Positions 44,670 to 54,129 of a stretch of DNA of 64,000 nucleotides are shown piece by piece. Made by a program: the position numbers and the translations under genes. Origin of the DNA: Bacillota bacterium (lineage in GTDB: Bacteria > Bacillota > Clostridia > Christensenellales > Christensenellaceae); contig JAEWMJ010000063.1 in assembly GCA_023393165.1 (NCBI GenBank), positions 1 to 64,000 of the forward strand, read 5' to 3'. The notes below the pieces were generated by a model that saw only the letters and a program-made list of their open reading frames with translations, was not told the origin of the DNA and searched no databases. Within the stretch, counting starts at the first letter, position 1. Every line of letters begins with the position of its first letter.

Positions 44670-46146
44670 TTTTGTAAAACTCCTCTTCCGTTATTTTTGT
44701 GGTATCCACTTCCTGCCTGATTGCGCCTTTGTGCATAATTAACGCCCGGGAGCAATTATAGTAGATTTCCGGAACTTCGTCGGAAATCAGAATAATGCCC
44801 AGTCCATCCTGTGCCAGTTCGTGGATGATTGCATAAATTGCGTCTTTAGCCGCTACGTCGATCCCGTTTGTCGGCTGATCCAGAATCAGAATTCTGGGCT
44901 CCGTAGCAAGCCATTTTGATATTACGATTTTCTGCTGGTTGCCGCCGCTCATGGCAGAAGCATTTACATCAGGCACGGCTGAAAAAATATTGAGTTTTTC
45001 AATCCAGTTAAGTGCAATTTGGCGCTTTTTCTTGTTATCTATAAGCCCCAATTTATTCTTCAGCCTGTCTGAAATGGCGATCGATATATTGCTCTCTATT
45101 GGCTGGTCCAGAACCAGTCCCTGCAAAAGCCTGTCTTCCGGAACATAACCGATGCGGCTTTTGACAGCATCCTGGTTCGTTTTGAAATCTTTCCTTTCTC
45201 CTTCCACCATGATTTCGCCGGAGTCAGGCGGGTTCATCCCAAAAATACTGAGCGCCAATTCTGTCCGCCCCGATCCCAAAAGTCCGATAATGCCAAGGCA
45301 TTCTCCTTTATTCAATTTTAAGCTGATGTTTTCGTACTGCCCTTCCCTGCAAAGATTTCTCACTTCCAGCAACGTTTCAGCGGATGCTTTGGCAAGCCGC
45401 TGCTCATGCCTGATATTCTGTCCGCTGATCATATAAACCAGTTTCGCGTCGTCAATTTCCGACTTCTTTACCGTTCCACGAAAAACGCCGTCACGGATAA
45501 CGGAGACGCGCTCGGCAATTTCCATGACTTCATCCAATCTGTGGCTGACGAACATGACCGTCATTCCCTTGGACTGTAAATCTTTTATAATTGCAAATAA
45601 TATATCAACTTCCTTACGTGTAAGGGAGGAAGTCGGCTCATCCATAATAATCAGTTTTGCGTTTGTAGCAAGGGCGCGCGCTATCGCTACAAGCTGCCTG
45701 TCGGCAATCGAAAGCCGCTCCACCGCAATATCAAGATCAAGGTCTACCTGGATCTTTTCAAGCGCTTTAGCCGCATTTTCATAGATTTGTTTCCAACTGA
45801 TATTCCCGGCTTTATTCTCTATATTGATATCAAACGCTATGTTTTCCGCCACGGTCAGATTGGGAAAAAGGCTCAAATCCTGATAAATGACTCTGATTCC
45901 GCTTTCCATTGAATAATGGGAAGAAAAAAATGTAACTTCTTTTCCCAAAATCTCAATATAACTGCCCGGATCGGGCTTTATAACCCCGGAAATAATTTTT
46001 ATAAGCGTGGATTTTCCGCTGCCGTTTTGCCCTACCAGGCAATGTATTTCTCCCTTCTTCAGTTCAAAATCCACATCTTTCAGGGCATGGACGCCGCCGC
46101 CAAAGTGCTTGTTCACGCCCTTCATCACTAAGAAGTTCTGAGACAT
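44650..46146 (-). CDS. Sugar ABC transporter ATPase (RbsA type, two NBDs)
   Basis: The 498-residue ATPase contains two nucleotide-binding domains. NBD1 has Walker A G-Q-N-G-S-G-K-S-T and the signature-region L-S-I-A-D-R-Q-L-V; Walker B is I-I-M-D-E-P-T. NBD2 has the degenerate loop G-L-L-G-S-G-R-T-E typical of RbsA-like proteins, plus M-S-G-G-N-Q-Q-K. It energises the two permeases. Confidence 0.94.
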   Translation of the reverse strand: MSQNFLVMKGVNKHFGGGVHALKDVDFELKKGEIHCLVGQNGSGKSTLIKIISGVIKPDPGSYIEILGKEVTFFSSHYSMESGIRVIYQDLSLFPNLTVAENIAFDINIENKAGNISWKQIYENAAKALEKIQVDLDLDIAVERLSIADRQLVAIARALATNAKLIIMDEPTSSLTRKEVDILFAIIKDLQSKGMTVMFVSHRLDEVMEIAERVSVIRDGVFRGTVKKSEIDDAKLVYMISGQNIRHEQRLAKASAETLLEVRNLCREGQYENISLKLNKGECLGIIGLLGSGRTELALSIFGMNPPDSGEIMVEGERKDFKTNQDAVKSRIGYVPEDRLLQGLVLDQPIESNISIAISDRLKNKLGLIDNKKKRQIALNWIEKLNIFSAVPDVNASAMSGGNQQKIVISKWLATEPRILILDQPTNGIDVAAKDAIYAIIHELAQDGLGIILISDEVPEIYYNCSRALIMHKGAIRQEVDTTKITEEEFYKNVLYAQ

Positions 46147-46219
46147 CGTCTTTCTCCTTAAACCAGTTTAAATGTACCGCGCCGCCAGAATTTGACGGCG
46201 CGGCTTATGCCTTTTCTTA

Positions 46220-47329
46220 TCAGAATCCAAGGCTGTCTGCATTTTCAGCCGTGATTTCAAGTGTCGCGTCGAACGCCAGAACATTGCCATTCTGGATCGA
46301 AGGCTTTCCAATACCGGGGATCTCAAAGTTCTCGTCAATGGTTCCGCCGCTTAAAATATGGTAAGCCGTGTATACGCAGGCATAGCCTGAATCAGACGGA
46401 TCCCACAGGAATCCTTTGTCAACGGAACCGTCTTTCAGGTATTCGGAAGCCTGGCTGGGAATAACGGTGCCTACAACGGTAAAATCGTCATTCAGGCCTT
46501 TTTCACGTACTGCCTGTGCCGCGCCGATCGGGCCGAGACTCCCAAATCCGATAATTGTTTTAAGTTCGGGATATGATTTCATCAGTTCCAGTGTTTTTGT
46601 ACGCGCAAGGTCGGCGTCCTCACCGCACGGAATCCTGTCGGTTACTTCTTTCATGTTGGGATATTTTTCAGCGAGATAGTCCCGGGCAACATCAGCCCAT
46701 GTGTTGTGCAGCGGCACGGAAAGTCCGCCAACAAACATCACGTAACCGCCTTCTCCGCCTGCTGCGCTTGCCGCAGCTTCCGCACACGCTATACCAAATT
46801 TTTCGTTGTCGATCATTTCAATATCCCAATCCGCTCCGGGCTGCCCGGGAGATTCGTTGGCGATCACAGTGATCCCTTTCTCCTGCGCTCTTTTGAATAC
46901 GGCTTCAAGCGCCGTGGCGTCATTCGGGACTACGGTAATAGACTTCACACCCGTGTTGATAAGGTCCTCAACCAACTTTACCTGCTGTGCGGGATCGGCG
47001 TCTGTCGGTCCTACCGTATAAGCATTGACGCCAAGTTCATCCGCCGCTTTTTTTACACCTTCGCCCAAAACATTAAAGAATGGAATACCTTCTATCTTCA
47101 CTACAACAGGAATTTCCATGTCTTCGGGAGCAATGGCGCCGGAAGCTTCTCCCTGGCTTTCCTGCGCCTGAGCGCCTTCCGTTTGAGCAGGCGCAGCGCT
47201 TGCCGCGCTTTCCTGCGCCTGGGCGGTCTTACCTGCTTCGTCTTGGGCTGTCTGCTGCGTGCCGGTACAAGATACGGCAAAAACGCATACCAACAGAACA
47301 GCTGCAACCACAGCAACTAACTTCTTCAT
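46220..47329 (-). CDS. Sugar-binding lipoprotein of the ABC transporter
   Basis: The 369-residue protein has a signal peptide with lipobox-like A-V-S-C (Cys about residue 21), a Q/A/E-rich linker to about residue 70, and a periplasmic-binding-protein type 1 domain (V-E-D-L-I-N-T-G-V-K-S-I-T-V-V-P). Sequence style matches the rhamnose/autoinducer-2/ribose group (RhaS/LsrB-like). It is the first gene of the operon, 73 bases ahead of the ATPase gene, with a good AGGAGG. Confidence 0.9.
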   Translation of the reverse strand: MKKLVAVVAAVLLVCVFAVSCTGTQQTAQDEAGKTAQAQESAASAAPAQTEGAQAQESQGEASGAIAPEDMEIPVVVKIEGIPFFNVLGEGVKKAADELGVNAYTVGPTDADPAQQVKLVEDLINTGVKSITVVPNDATALEAVFKRAQEKGITVIANESPGQPGADWDIEMIDNEKFGIACAEAAASAAGGEGGYVMFVGGLSVPLHNTWADVARDYLAEKYPNMKEVTDRIPCGEDADLARTKTLELMKSYPELKTIIGFGSLGPIGAAQAVREKGLNDDFTVVGTVIPSQASEYLKDGSVDKGFLWDPSDSGYACVYTAYHILSGGTIDENFEIPGIGKPSIQNGNVLAFDATLEITAENADSLGF

Positions 47330-47428
47330 TTTTTTCTCCTCCTCAATTATAAAGTTTGATTAATTGGACATTGCCTTCCAAAAATTGAATTCACTTTGGA
47401 AAAATTATGGGATTTCTGTTACATCATC

Positions 47429-47457
47429 ATAATATAACACGTATTATAGTTTGTCAA
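47429..47457 (-). promoter_or_regulatory. Promoter of the sugar ABC operon
   Basis: Minus-strand TTGACA (47452-47457) and TATTAT (47429-47434) with 17-base spacing, 100 bases before the binding-protein start. Repeats of the form TTnGTG/AATGTG at 47535-47562 lie upstream and could bind a regulator. Confidence 0.75.
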
Positions 47458-47615
47458 CATATATCATCACATTTCATCAACATTTATTTACAAATTAACA
47501 TGCATTCACTTTGATTTAATGTAAAAAATGCTAATTTGTGTTATTTAATGTGATTAGTTGTGAAAAACTTGCAGGCAGAAAAAACATCGCTTCATTTTTT
47601 TGCTTTATAACTCTA

Positions 47616-47646
47616 ATAAAAAAAGCGGTTAAAAACCGCTTTTTAA
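47616..47646 (-). terminator. Terminator of the AraC gene (bidirectional)
   Basis: AAAAAGCGGTT and AACCGCTTTTT form a compact symmetric hairpin with T-runs on both strands. It lies about 90 bases past the AraC stop. Confidence 0.75.
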
Positions 47647-47736
47647 TGATGTAGCTCATTTATAAGGAATATCGCCAATGCAAAAAAGAAATTTTAAAGA
47701 AGATATTAAAAGGCATCTTAAAAACTCCCCCAAAAT

Positions 47737-48648
47737 TCAGGGCTGTCCGTTTTTAATGCAATGAAGATTCTTGCGGTATTGGGACGGAGTACAATTCATT
47801 TCCTTTTTAAAGCATTCATTGTAATAGCTGCTGGTACCGAACCCCACCTGCTGGGCAATCTCCGCAACGCTGTAATCGGTGGTGGAAAGCAGCTTTATGC
47901 TCTGCGCGACACGAAAGCTGATCAGGTAGAGAAAAGGCGTCGTATGCTGCACCCGTTTGAATATACGGCAGCATTCGCCCTTTGAGATGTGCGCTGCGTT
48001 TGCAATATCATCCAGCGATATCCTGTCCATATAATTCCGGTGAATGAAATGCAGCAGCGTTCTCATACGCTGTTTTCCCATAAATGTAATACTTGCTTCT
48101 TCTTCAATCAGCGAACGGTTGTTTTCCACGATCAACAGCCAGATGGAGCACAATATTGCCTTAATGGAAATCTCATACCCGTATTGCTGCGCATCATTGA
48201 TTTCCGCCAGCTTGTGGAGCATCCCGCAGATCTCACGGTGCCAGGTTTCGTTTATCAAAGGAATGACCTGCATTTCAGGGGAAAAGAGCACAGGGTCGAC
48301 ATAGTCCCGGCGGACCACGCTGTTGTTTTGTCCGTAAACAAGGCTGGGATGAAAGTTTATGCAAATATATATACTGTCCGTATCGTCTGTCGGCACAGCC
48401 TCGTGCAGACACCCGCTGTTAAAAAAAATGCCCTGATTTTTTTGGATCAAAAACTCCCCGGCAGGCGTGCGAAAAAGGACGGATCCTTTGGTGACAAGCG
48501 TAATCTGGATCTCATAGTGCCAATGCAGGACCTCATGGCAGTTTTCATAGGAAACGTGCTGCTCGTCCATCGACATGGGGAATTCTTCCGTTCCATGTTC
48601 CGTCAGTTCCTGCAGCTTATTGTCGACGATAATCGGGCGGAATTTCAT
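47737..48648 (-). CDS. AraC-family transcriptional regulator
   Basis: The 303-residue protein has an N-terminal cupin domain (W-H-Y-E-I-Q-I-T-L-V; a second histidine in G-C-L-H-E-A-V-P) and the C-terminal AraC double helix-turn-helix (I-A-Q-Q-V-G-F-G-T-S-S-Y-Y-N-E-C-F-K). GGAAG precedes the ATG. It is divergent from the ornithine-cyclodeaminase-like gene at 49053 and likely regulates that group. It may alternatively act on the sugar ABC operon on its other side. Confidence 0.9.
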   Translation of the reverse strand: MKFRPIIVDNKLQELTEHGTEEFPMSMDEQHVSYENCHEVLHWHYEIQITLVTKGSVLFRTPAGEFLIQKNQGIFFNSGCLHEAVPTDDTDSIYICINFHPSLVYGQNNSVVRRDYVDPVLFSPEMQVIPLINETWHREICGMLHKLAEINDAQQYGYEISIKAILCSIWLLIVENNRSLIEEEASITFMGKQRMRTLLHFIHRNYMDRISLDDIANAAHISKGECCRIFKRVQHTTPFLYLISFRVAQSIKLLSTTDYSVAEIAQQVGFGTSSYYNECFKKEMNCTPSQYRKNLHCIKNGQP

Positions 48649-49052
48649 AGGGCGCTTCCTTTCCGGTCAATATAACATTAAATCAAAGAATTTCCGGGGC
48701 TGGATTTCATGGCAAAAAATTGACTGCTAAGCATTCCGGCTTAAATTTTAACGGCAATATATTTATATGCCGATTCCTAATTCCATTCTCCAGCTATATT
48801 AAAAATAGACCAAATGCGCTTTAAAATCAATACCAAGATCAAATATTTTTCTGATTCCCAATAAAACCGGATCAATATAGCGATAAATGGCGCTGCCGTG
48901 TCCGTAGCTGCGTAACAATCCGAATCAAAAATCTATTTTTGTTAATATAGCGATATTATATGATAACAAACCAGTAGAAAGCCGCCCTTTGCCATACTAA
49001 AATACAATTGAGTTCAATGAAAGCTCAATGATAAAAGAAAAGAGGAAAATTT
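48649..49052. promoter_or_regulatory. Divergent control region with a 12-bp direct repeat
   Basis: This 404-bp region separates the AraC gene from the divergent OCD-like gene. AATATAGCGATA occurs twice in the same orientation (48874-48885 and 48944-48955), exactly 70 bases apart. An inverted repeat around CGGCAATATA...TATATGCCG lies at 48751-48771. These are plausible AraC sites. No gene is visible. Confidence 0.5.
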
Positions 49053-50171
49053 ATGGATACCCGTATTGAGTTTTTATACCTTTCCGAGCCGGACACAATC
49101 GCTGCCGGAGTGAATGACGCGGCAAAGTGTGTGGATGTTTCCGAGGAAGTTTTCAAACTGCTTGCGCAGGGAGATTACCTGATGGGCGGCAGCAATCATA
49201 ACAGCCACGGAATGGGCATTATCTTTCCAAAAGAGACCAGGTTTCCCAATATGCCGGTTGCAGGTCCGGACCGCCGGTTTTTCGCAATGCCCGCTTATCT
49301 TGGCGGCAGATTCGACGTATGCGGCAATAAGTGGTACGGTTCAAACGCGGCCAATACGGCAAAGGGCTTCCCCCGCTCCATTCTTACCGTTATGCTCAAC
49401 GACAAAGACACCGGGGCTCCGCTTTGCCTGATGTCAGCCAACCTTTTGAGCGCGGCGCGCACCGGCGCGGTACCGGGCGTAGCGGCCCGCCATCTGGCGC
49501 GCAAGGATTCCGGGACGGCGGCAGTCATCGGCTGCGGCCCCATCAACAAGTCCTGCTTCAACCATATCATGTCGCAGGTTAAAAACATTAAAAAGGTCTA
49601 TTGCTATGATATTTTCGAAGATCATGCAAAGAAGCTGGCGGATTGGGCAAATCAAACATTCGGCATCGAAGGTATTGCAACCCTGGATATCGAGGAAGCA
49701 TTAAAGAATGCCGACGTCGTTACGGTAGCGGCTTCAAGGCTCAAACCCCTGCACATAAAAAATGAATGGATCAAAAGGGGCGCTTCCGTATTGCTGAGCG
49801 GACCGGCCCTGGGCGACGAGGATTTCTGGACAGGGAACCGCATCGTTCTGGATCACATAGGGCTGCATGAAGCCTATGTCGAGGAAGCAATTGTTTCAGG
49901 CGATAAACAGAACTATTATAACGGCGTCATCGGAGGCCCCATCTACCGGTTGATCGACGATAAAAAGCTGCCGCCCCTTCAAGATTTTACATCCATTGGA
50001 CAGATCATCCTGGGTGAAAAGGACGGACGCACAGGCGGAGATGAAACCTTTGTATTCGTGGCCTGCGGGATGGCGGTTTTCGATGTTGGCTGGGGGTATG
50101 AAATCTATCAGAACGCTTTGAGAAACAACATCGGTCATAAACTTTTGCTGTGGGACAAACCCGCCCTGTAG
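49053..50171 (+). CDS. Ornithine cyclodeaminase/mu-crystallin family protein
   Basis: The 372-residue NAD(P)-binding protein has the family core L-S-A-A-R-T-G-A-V-P-G-V and a Rossmann motif A-V-I-G-C-G-P-I-N-K. The long N-terminal part (S-N-H-N-S-H-G-M-G-I; K-W-Y-G-S-N) resembles a subgroup that databases label tyramine oxidase subunit B; I recall this name without being able to check it. Neighbouring glutamate dehydrogenase and alcohol dehydrogenase genes suggest amino acid or amine metabolism. The reaction is uncertain: cyclodeaminase, imine reductase or amino acid dehydrogenase. Confidence 0.8.
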   Translation: MDTRIEFLYLSEPDTIAAGVNDAAKCVDVSEEVFKLLAQGDYLMGGSNHNSHGMGIIFPKETRFPNMPVAGPDRRFFAMPAYLGGRFDVCGNKWYGSNAANTAKGFPRSILTVMLNDKDTGAPLCLMSANLLSAARTGAVPGVAARHLARKDSGTAAVIGCGPINKSCFNHIMSQVKNIKKVYCYDIFEDHAKKLADWANQTFGIEGIATLDIEEALKNADVVTVAASRLKPLHIKNEWIKRGASVLLSGPALGDEDFWTGNRIVLDHIGLHEAYVEEAIVSGDKQNYYNGVIGGPIYRLIDDKKLPPLQDFTSIGQIILGEKDGRTGGDETFVFVACGMAVFDVGWGYEIYQNALRNNIGHKLLLWDKPAL

Positions 50172-50202
50172 GGTTTATCCACAACCGGCGCACACATCAA
50201 AC

Positions 50203-50268
50203 GGAACCATGCAAAACGCACAAAACCCTCTCGCGGCAGATGTCGTGTTACCGCATGGTTTTGTTTTA
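50203..50268 (+). terminator. Terminator after the OCD-like gene
   Basis: AACCATGC (50205-50212) pairs with GCATGGTT (50253-50260), followed by TTGTTTT, 34 bases past the stop. It separates this gene from the dehydrogenase gene downstream. Confidence 0.6.
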
Positions 50269-50349
50269 CCCTTTTGATGCTGTCCGCCGGCTGAATACAG
50301 CATTTCACAAGGCCGATTTATCAATCTATCAGGTTGGGAGTGAGTTTAA

Positions 50350-51612
50350 ATGTCAAAAGTATATAATCCTTACGAGAATATGCTTGAGGTCCTTGACAAA
50401 GCGGCGTCAATGCTGGGGCTGAAAGAGAAAGAGTATATCGCCGTCAGGTATCCCGAACGGGAGCTGAAGGTTTCCATTCCCGTGGAAATGGACGACGGCA
50501 GCATTCAGGTTTTTGAAGGGTTCAGGGTGCAGCATTCCACGTCAAGGGGACCCTGCAAGGGCGGCATCCGGTTTCACCAGGATGTCAATATTGACGAAGT
50601 AAAAGCACTGGCTGCATGGATGACGCTTAAATGCGCGGTTGTCAACATACCGTACGGCGGCGGAAAAGGCGCTGTAAAAGTCGATCCCGCAAAGCTTTCA
50701 AAAAACGAACTCAAACATCTGACGCGCAGGTATACCGCATTGATCCTGCCGCTGATCGGGCCCGAAAGGGACATTCCCGCGCCCGACGTGGGTACGAATG
50801 CGGAAATCATGGGTTGGATCATGGACACGTACAGCATGTTTGCAGGGTATACCGTTCCGGGCGTGGTTACCGGAAAACCGATCGATATCGGCGGTTCGCT
50901 GGGGAGAGGCGAAGCCACCGGGAGAGGCGTGATGTTTGTGGCCAGAGAAATCCTGCACCGCATGGGAATGCCCATTATAGGCTGCAGGATCGCCGTACAG
51001 GGAATGGGTAATGTTGGCGGGACCGCCGCCAGGCTGCTGCACAGGGAAGGCGGTACCGTTCAGGCGGTGAGCGACGTATACGGCGGAATATACAGCAAAG
51101 AAGGACTCAACATCGACGAGATCATCGATTTCCTTAAGAACAATAAAGGAAAATTCCTGAAGGATTACCAGGCTCCCGGCGTTACGCACATAACAAACGA
51201 AGAATTGCTTACGGCTGACGTGGACCTGCTGATTCCGGCCGCTCTGGAAAACCAGATCACCGATGAAATAGCCCCGAAAATCAAGGCGCGGATCATTGTG
51301 GAAGGGGCAAACGGGCCCACAACGGTGGGGGCGGATAAAATACTGGACAGAAACGGCAAAAAGGTAGTGCCGGATATATTGGCTAATGCAGGCGGCGTTG
51401 TCGTATCCTACTTTGAATGGGTGCAGAACATCCAGTCGCTGATGTGGGACGAACAGGAAGTCAACTCCGCCCTTGAGAAAATTTTGATCCGGGCTTTCAA
51501 CGAAGTGTGGGACAAAGCCTGCGAAAAGGATACCACCCTGCGGATGAGCGCAAACATGGTTGCGCTTGACAGGATCGTAAAAGCCAAAAAAATCCGCGGC
51601 ATTTTTCCTTAA
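50350..51612 (+). CDS. gdhA: Glutamate dehydrogenase (Glu/Leu/Phe/Val family)
   Basis: The 420-residue enzyme interconverts glutamate and 2-oxoglutarate plus ammonia. Lys70 (G-P-C-K-G-G), Lys94 (M-T-L-K-C-A) and catalytic Lys106 (P-Y-G-G-G-K-G) are in place. A Rossmann motif (V-Q-G-M-G-N-V-G) follows in the second half. Length fits the ~420-residue NAD-type catabolic class (RocG/GluD-like). GGGAG precedes the ATG. Gene symbol is by family; coenzyme choice is not proven. Confidence 0.92.
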   Translation: MSKVYNPYENMLEVLDKAASMLGLKEKEYIAVRYPERELKVSIPVEMDDGSIQVFEGFRVQHSTSRGPCKGGIRFHQDVNIDEVKALAAWMTLKCAVVNIPYGGGKGAVKVDPAKLSKNELKHLTRRYTALILPLIGPERDIPAPDVGTNAEIMGWIMDTYSMFAGYTVPGVVTGKPIDIGGSLGRGEATGRGVMFVAREILHRMGMPIIGCRIAVQGMGNVGGTAARLLHREGGTVQAVSDVYGGIYSKEGLNIDEIIDFLKNNKGKFLKDYQAPGVTHITNEELLTADVDLLIPAALENQITDEIAPKIKARIIVEGANGPTTVGADKILDRNGKKVVPDILANAGGVVVSYFEWVQNIQSLMWDEQEVNSALEKILIRAFNEVWDKACEKDTTLRMSANMVALDRIVKAKKIRGIFP

Positions 51613-51701
51613 GTAATTATATTCCGCCTGCACGGACATGCTTTCCTGTTAAACATAAAATAAAGACATTAATCCTGCATTAATAAAGGGAGGGATTTTG
51701 A

Positions 51702-52883
51702 TTGAAAACCGATTATTCTATTTTACGCCAAAGCCAATTAGTGACCGGACGCGGTTCGATCTCATTTTTGGCCACAATGGGCAAAAAAAGAGCCGCCATA
51801 TTCTATGACGGCCGTATAATGGACGATGCGGCCAGGAATAAACTGAGCGCGCTGCTGGCCGGGGGCGGCTGCGAGAGCCGTTTTGTGGCCGATATCCGCA
51901 ACGAACCCTTTTTCAGCGACATTCTGAAAGCAGCAGACGGCGTGAGGGAATTTGAGCCCGACCTGTTCGTGGCGCTGGGCGGCGGTTCTGTAATGGATAC
52001 CGCAAAAGCGGTCTGGCTGTTTTATGAGCATCCGGACCTCCCGTTTGAAGACGCATTCAAGCCTTTTCAGATTCCCGAAACTACGGGCAAGGCAGAGATT
52101 GCGGCCGTCCCCACTACCAGCGGCACCGGTTCGGAAACCACCTGCTGCGCAGTGTTCATCAACCAGGATACCATGCAAAAACAATTGATCCTGGGTTTTC
52201 CTATCATACCGGCCTACGCCGTCCTGGATCCCGACTTTACCGATACGCTCCCCGGTACGATCGCAGCCCATACCGGCATGGATGCCCTGTCTCACGCCAT
52301 TGAGGCCGCGGTGTGCACGGCTTCTTCTCCAGTGGTGGCGTCTCTTTCGCTGGCAGCCGCATTGGATATTCTGGACAGTCTGCCCGATTCGGTCAACGCG
52401 CCTGCCGGCAGCGAAGAAAGAAAGAAATCGCGGGAAATATGCCACTACGGCGCGGCGCTGGCCGGCGTGGCTATCAATAATTCCAGCGCGGGTCTGGTTC
52501 ACACGCTGGATCAGCCCGGTCCCTACTTCGGCCTTCCCCACGGCCTGGTTTGCGGCTTGCTTCTGCCCTACACCACGGCGTTCCACTCGCCCCATCCCGT
52601 CTATGCCAAATTAGGACGCCGTCTGGGCTGTACGGGCGGCAGCAAGGATGTCTGCAACGGTCTTGTGGATTTTTTATGGGATTTCAATACCCGCGTGGGT
52701 ATCGCGCACAGTTTTATGGAATGCGGTATTGAAGAATCCATCTTTATGGATAAAATCGAAGATTTCCTTTCGGAACTGGATAGTTCCATGGCCGCCATCC
52801 TCTCGCCCCGGAAACCGGCCTTTGAGGAAGCCAAACAAATTTTGGTTGACGCTTATTACGGCAACAAGCCCTTTGTAAAATAA
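51702..52883 (+). CDS. Iron-containing alcohol dehydrogenase
   Basis: The 393-residue enzyme starts at a TTG with GGGAGGGA six bases upstream. It has the coenzyme motif A-L-G-G-G-S-V-M-D-T-A-K, the P-T-T-S-G-T-G-S-E motif, and metal-binding H-A-I-E-A and H-T-L-D/G-L-P-H-G-L-V histidines of the group III Fe-dependent family. It probably reduces an aldehyde to an alcohol at the end of a fermentation branch. It lies 89 bases after gdhA and may be cotranscribed. Confidence 0.92.
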   Translation: MKTDYSILRQSQLVTGRGSISFLATMGKKRAAIFYDGRIMDDAARNKLSALLAGGGCESRFVADIRNEPFFSDILKAADGVREFEPDLFVALGGGSVMDTAKAVWLFYEHPDLPFEDAFKPFQIPETTGKAEIAAVPTTSGTGSETTCCAVFINQDTMQKQLILGFPIIPAYAVLDPDFTDTLPGTIAAHTGMDALSHAIEAAVCTASSPVVASLSLAAALDILDSLPDSVNAPAGSEERKKSREICHYGAALAGVAINNSSAGLVHTLDQPGPYFGLPHGLVCGLLLPYTTAFHSPHPVYAKLGRRLGCTGGSKDVCNGLVDFLWDFNTRVGIAHSFMECGIEESIFMDKIEDFLSELDSSMAAILSPRKPAFEEAKQILVDAYYGNKPFVK

Positions 52884-52935
52884 CCGGGGGTTTAAATTTT
52901 CATTGAGAGCGTGTGTCCAACGAATTTCATTTTAT

Positions 52936-52963
52936 TAAAAAAACTCCGGCAAGGAGTTTTTTT
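52936..52963 (+). terminator. Terminator between converging genes
   Basis: AAAAAACTCC-GGCA-AGGAGTTTTTTT is a compact stem with long T-runs on both strands. It serves the alcohol dehydrogenase gene and could also serve the converging selenium operon. Confidence 0.85.
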
Positions 52964-52980
52964 GCTATGGTTTTAATTTT

Positions 52981-54129
52981 TTATTTATGGAAAAATGCCT
53001 TTAGGCCTTCCATGAAAACATCTATTTCACTTTTTTCGTTGAAATAGCTCAGGCTCACGCGGAGGACCCCCGTCTTCCCACTTCCCAGGCAGGAATGGAT
53101 CATGGGCGCGCATTGGAATCCGGTACGGACGACAACGCCGTATCGCTCTTCCAGATAAGCCGCGATATCCTCTATCGAATATTCCCTGCATACAAGCGGG
53201 AAAAGCGCAACCCGTTTATCGCCCTCCTGCCTGCCCAGCATTTTGATACCGGGTATTTCCCGCAGGCGAGTCAAAAAATAGCCAGTCAGTTCTGCTTCTT
53301 TTCTTTGAATAGCTTCGCGGTTTTCCCGGATAAACTCCACAGCGCGTCCCAGCGCCACAATGCCGGGCATATTGACGGTGCCCGCTTCAAGCGCTTCGGG
53401 CATATCCGGATTCGGATGCAGATCCAGCGAATTTCCCGCTCCTCCTCCCAGCATCAGCGGCCTCAGCGTGATCCCCTCCCGCACGTAAAGTCCGCCCACT
53501 CCCTGCGGGCCAAACAAATATTTGTGCGCCGTGAAAGCCAGCAGGTCTATCATATCTTTTTGCACGTCAATATCCACCACGCCCGCGCTCTGGGATGCGT
53601 CCACAAAAAACAGCGCCCCGCATTCCTTTGCAATGGCAGCGACGGCCGCAACATCAAAGATATTGCCCGTCACATTGGATACGTGGGTCATCACAATCAT
53701 CTTTGTATTCGGCTTCAGCGCTTTTCTGAAATCCTGCGGATCAATCTCGCCCAGGCTGTCGCACGGTATGAGCGTGACTTCCACGCCCTGCTCTTTTTCC
53801 AGCCGGAAAAGCGGACGCAGCACGGAATTATGGTCGCATACGGTGGAAACGACATGATCGCCCGCCCGAAGCAGCCCGCAAATTCCCGCGTTCAGCGCTT
53901 CGGTCGCGTTTTTGGTAAAACCCACCCGCAGCGGATTGGGCGCGCCCAGCAGGCCGGCAACATTTTCACGCGCGCCGAACACGGCCCGGGATGTTTGGAT
54001 GGCAAGCGTACTTGCACCCCTTCCCATGTTGGATAAGGTTTTGGAGGCGTTTACAAACGCATCGTACACCGCGTCGGGTTTTTTTAAAGTGGTTGCGCTG
54101 TTATTAAAATAAATTATTTCTGCTCCCAT
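52981..54129 (-). CDS. Cysteine desulfurase family protein of the selenium cluster
   Basis: The 382-residue class V PLP enzyme has PLP lysine 203 (T-A-H-K-Y-L-F-G-P-Q-G) and a conserved Cys340 in R-T-G-F-Q-C-A-P, the feature of the EF2568-type group found beside selD. It probably delivers selenium or sulfur as a persulfide or perselenide. The start overlaps the DUF3343 gene by 16 bases. It ends the selD operon. Confidence 0.88.
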   Translation of the reverse strand: MGAEIIYFNNSATTLKKPDAVYDAFVNASKTLSNMGRGASTLAIQTSRAVFGARENVAGLLGAPNPLRVGFTKNATEALNAGICGLLRAGDHVVSTVCDHNSVLRPLFRLEKEQGVEVTLIPCDSLGEIDPQDFRKALKPNTKMIVMTHVSNVTGNIFDVAAVAAIAKECGALFFVDASQSAGVVDIDVQKDMIDLLAFTAHKYLFGPQGVGGLYVREGITLRPLMLGGGAGNSLDLHPNPDMPEALEAGTVNMPGIVALGRAVEFIRENREAIQRKEAELTGYFLTRLREIPGIKMLGRQEGDKRVALFPLVCREYSIEDIAAYLEERYGVVVRTGFQCAPMIHSCLGSGKTGVLRVSLSYFNEKSEIDVFMEGLKAFFHK

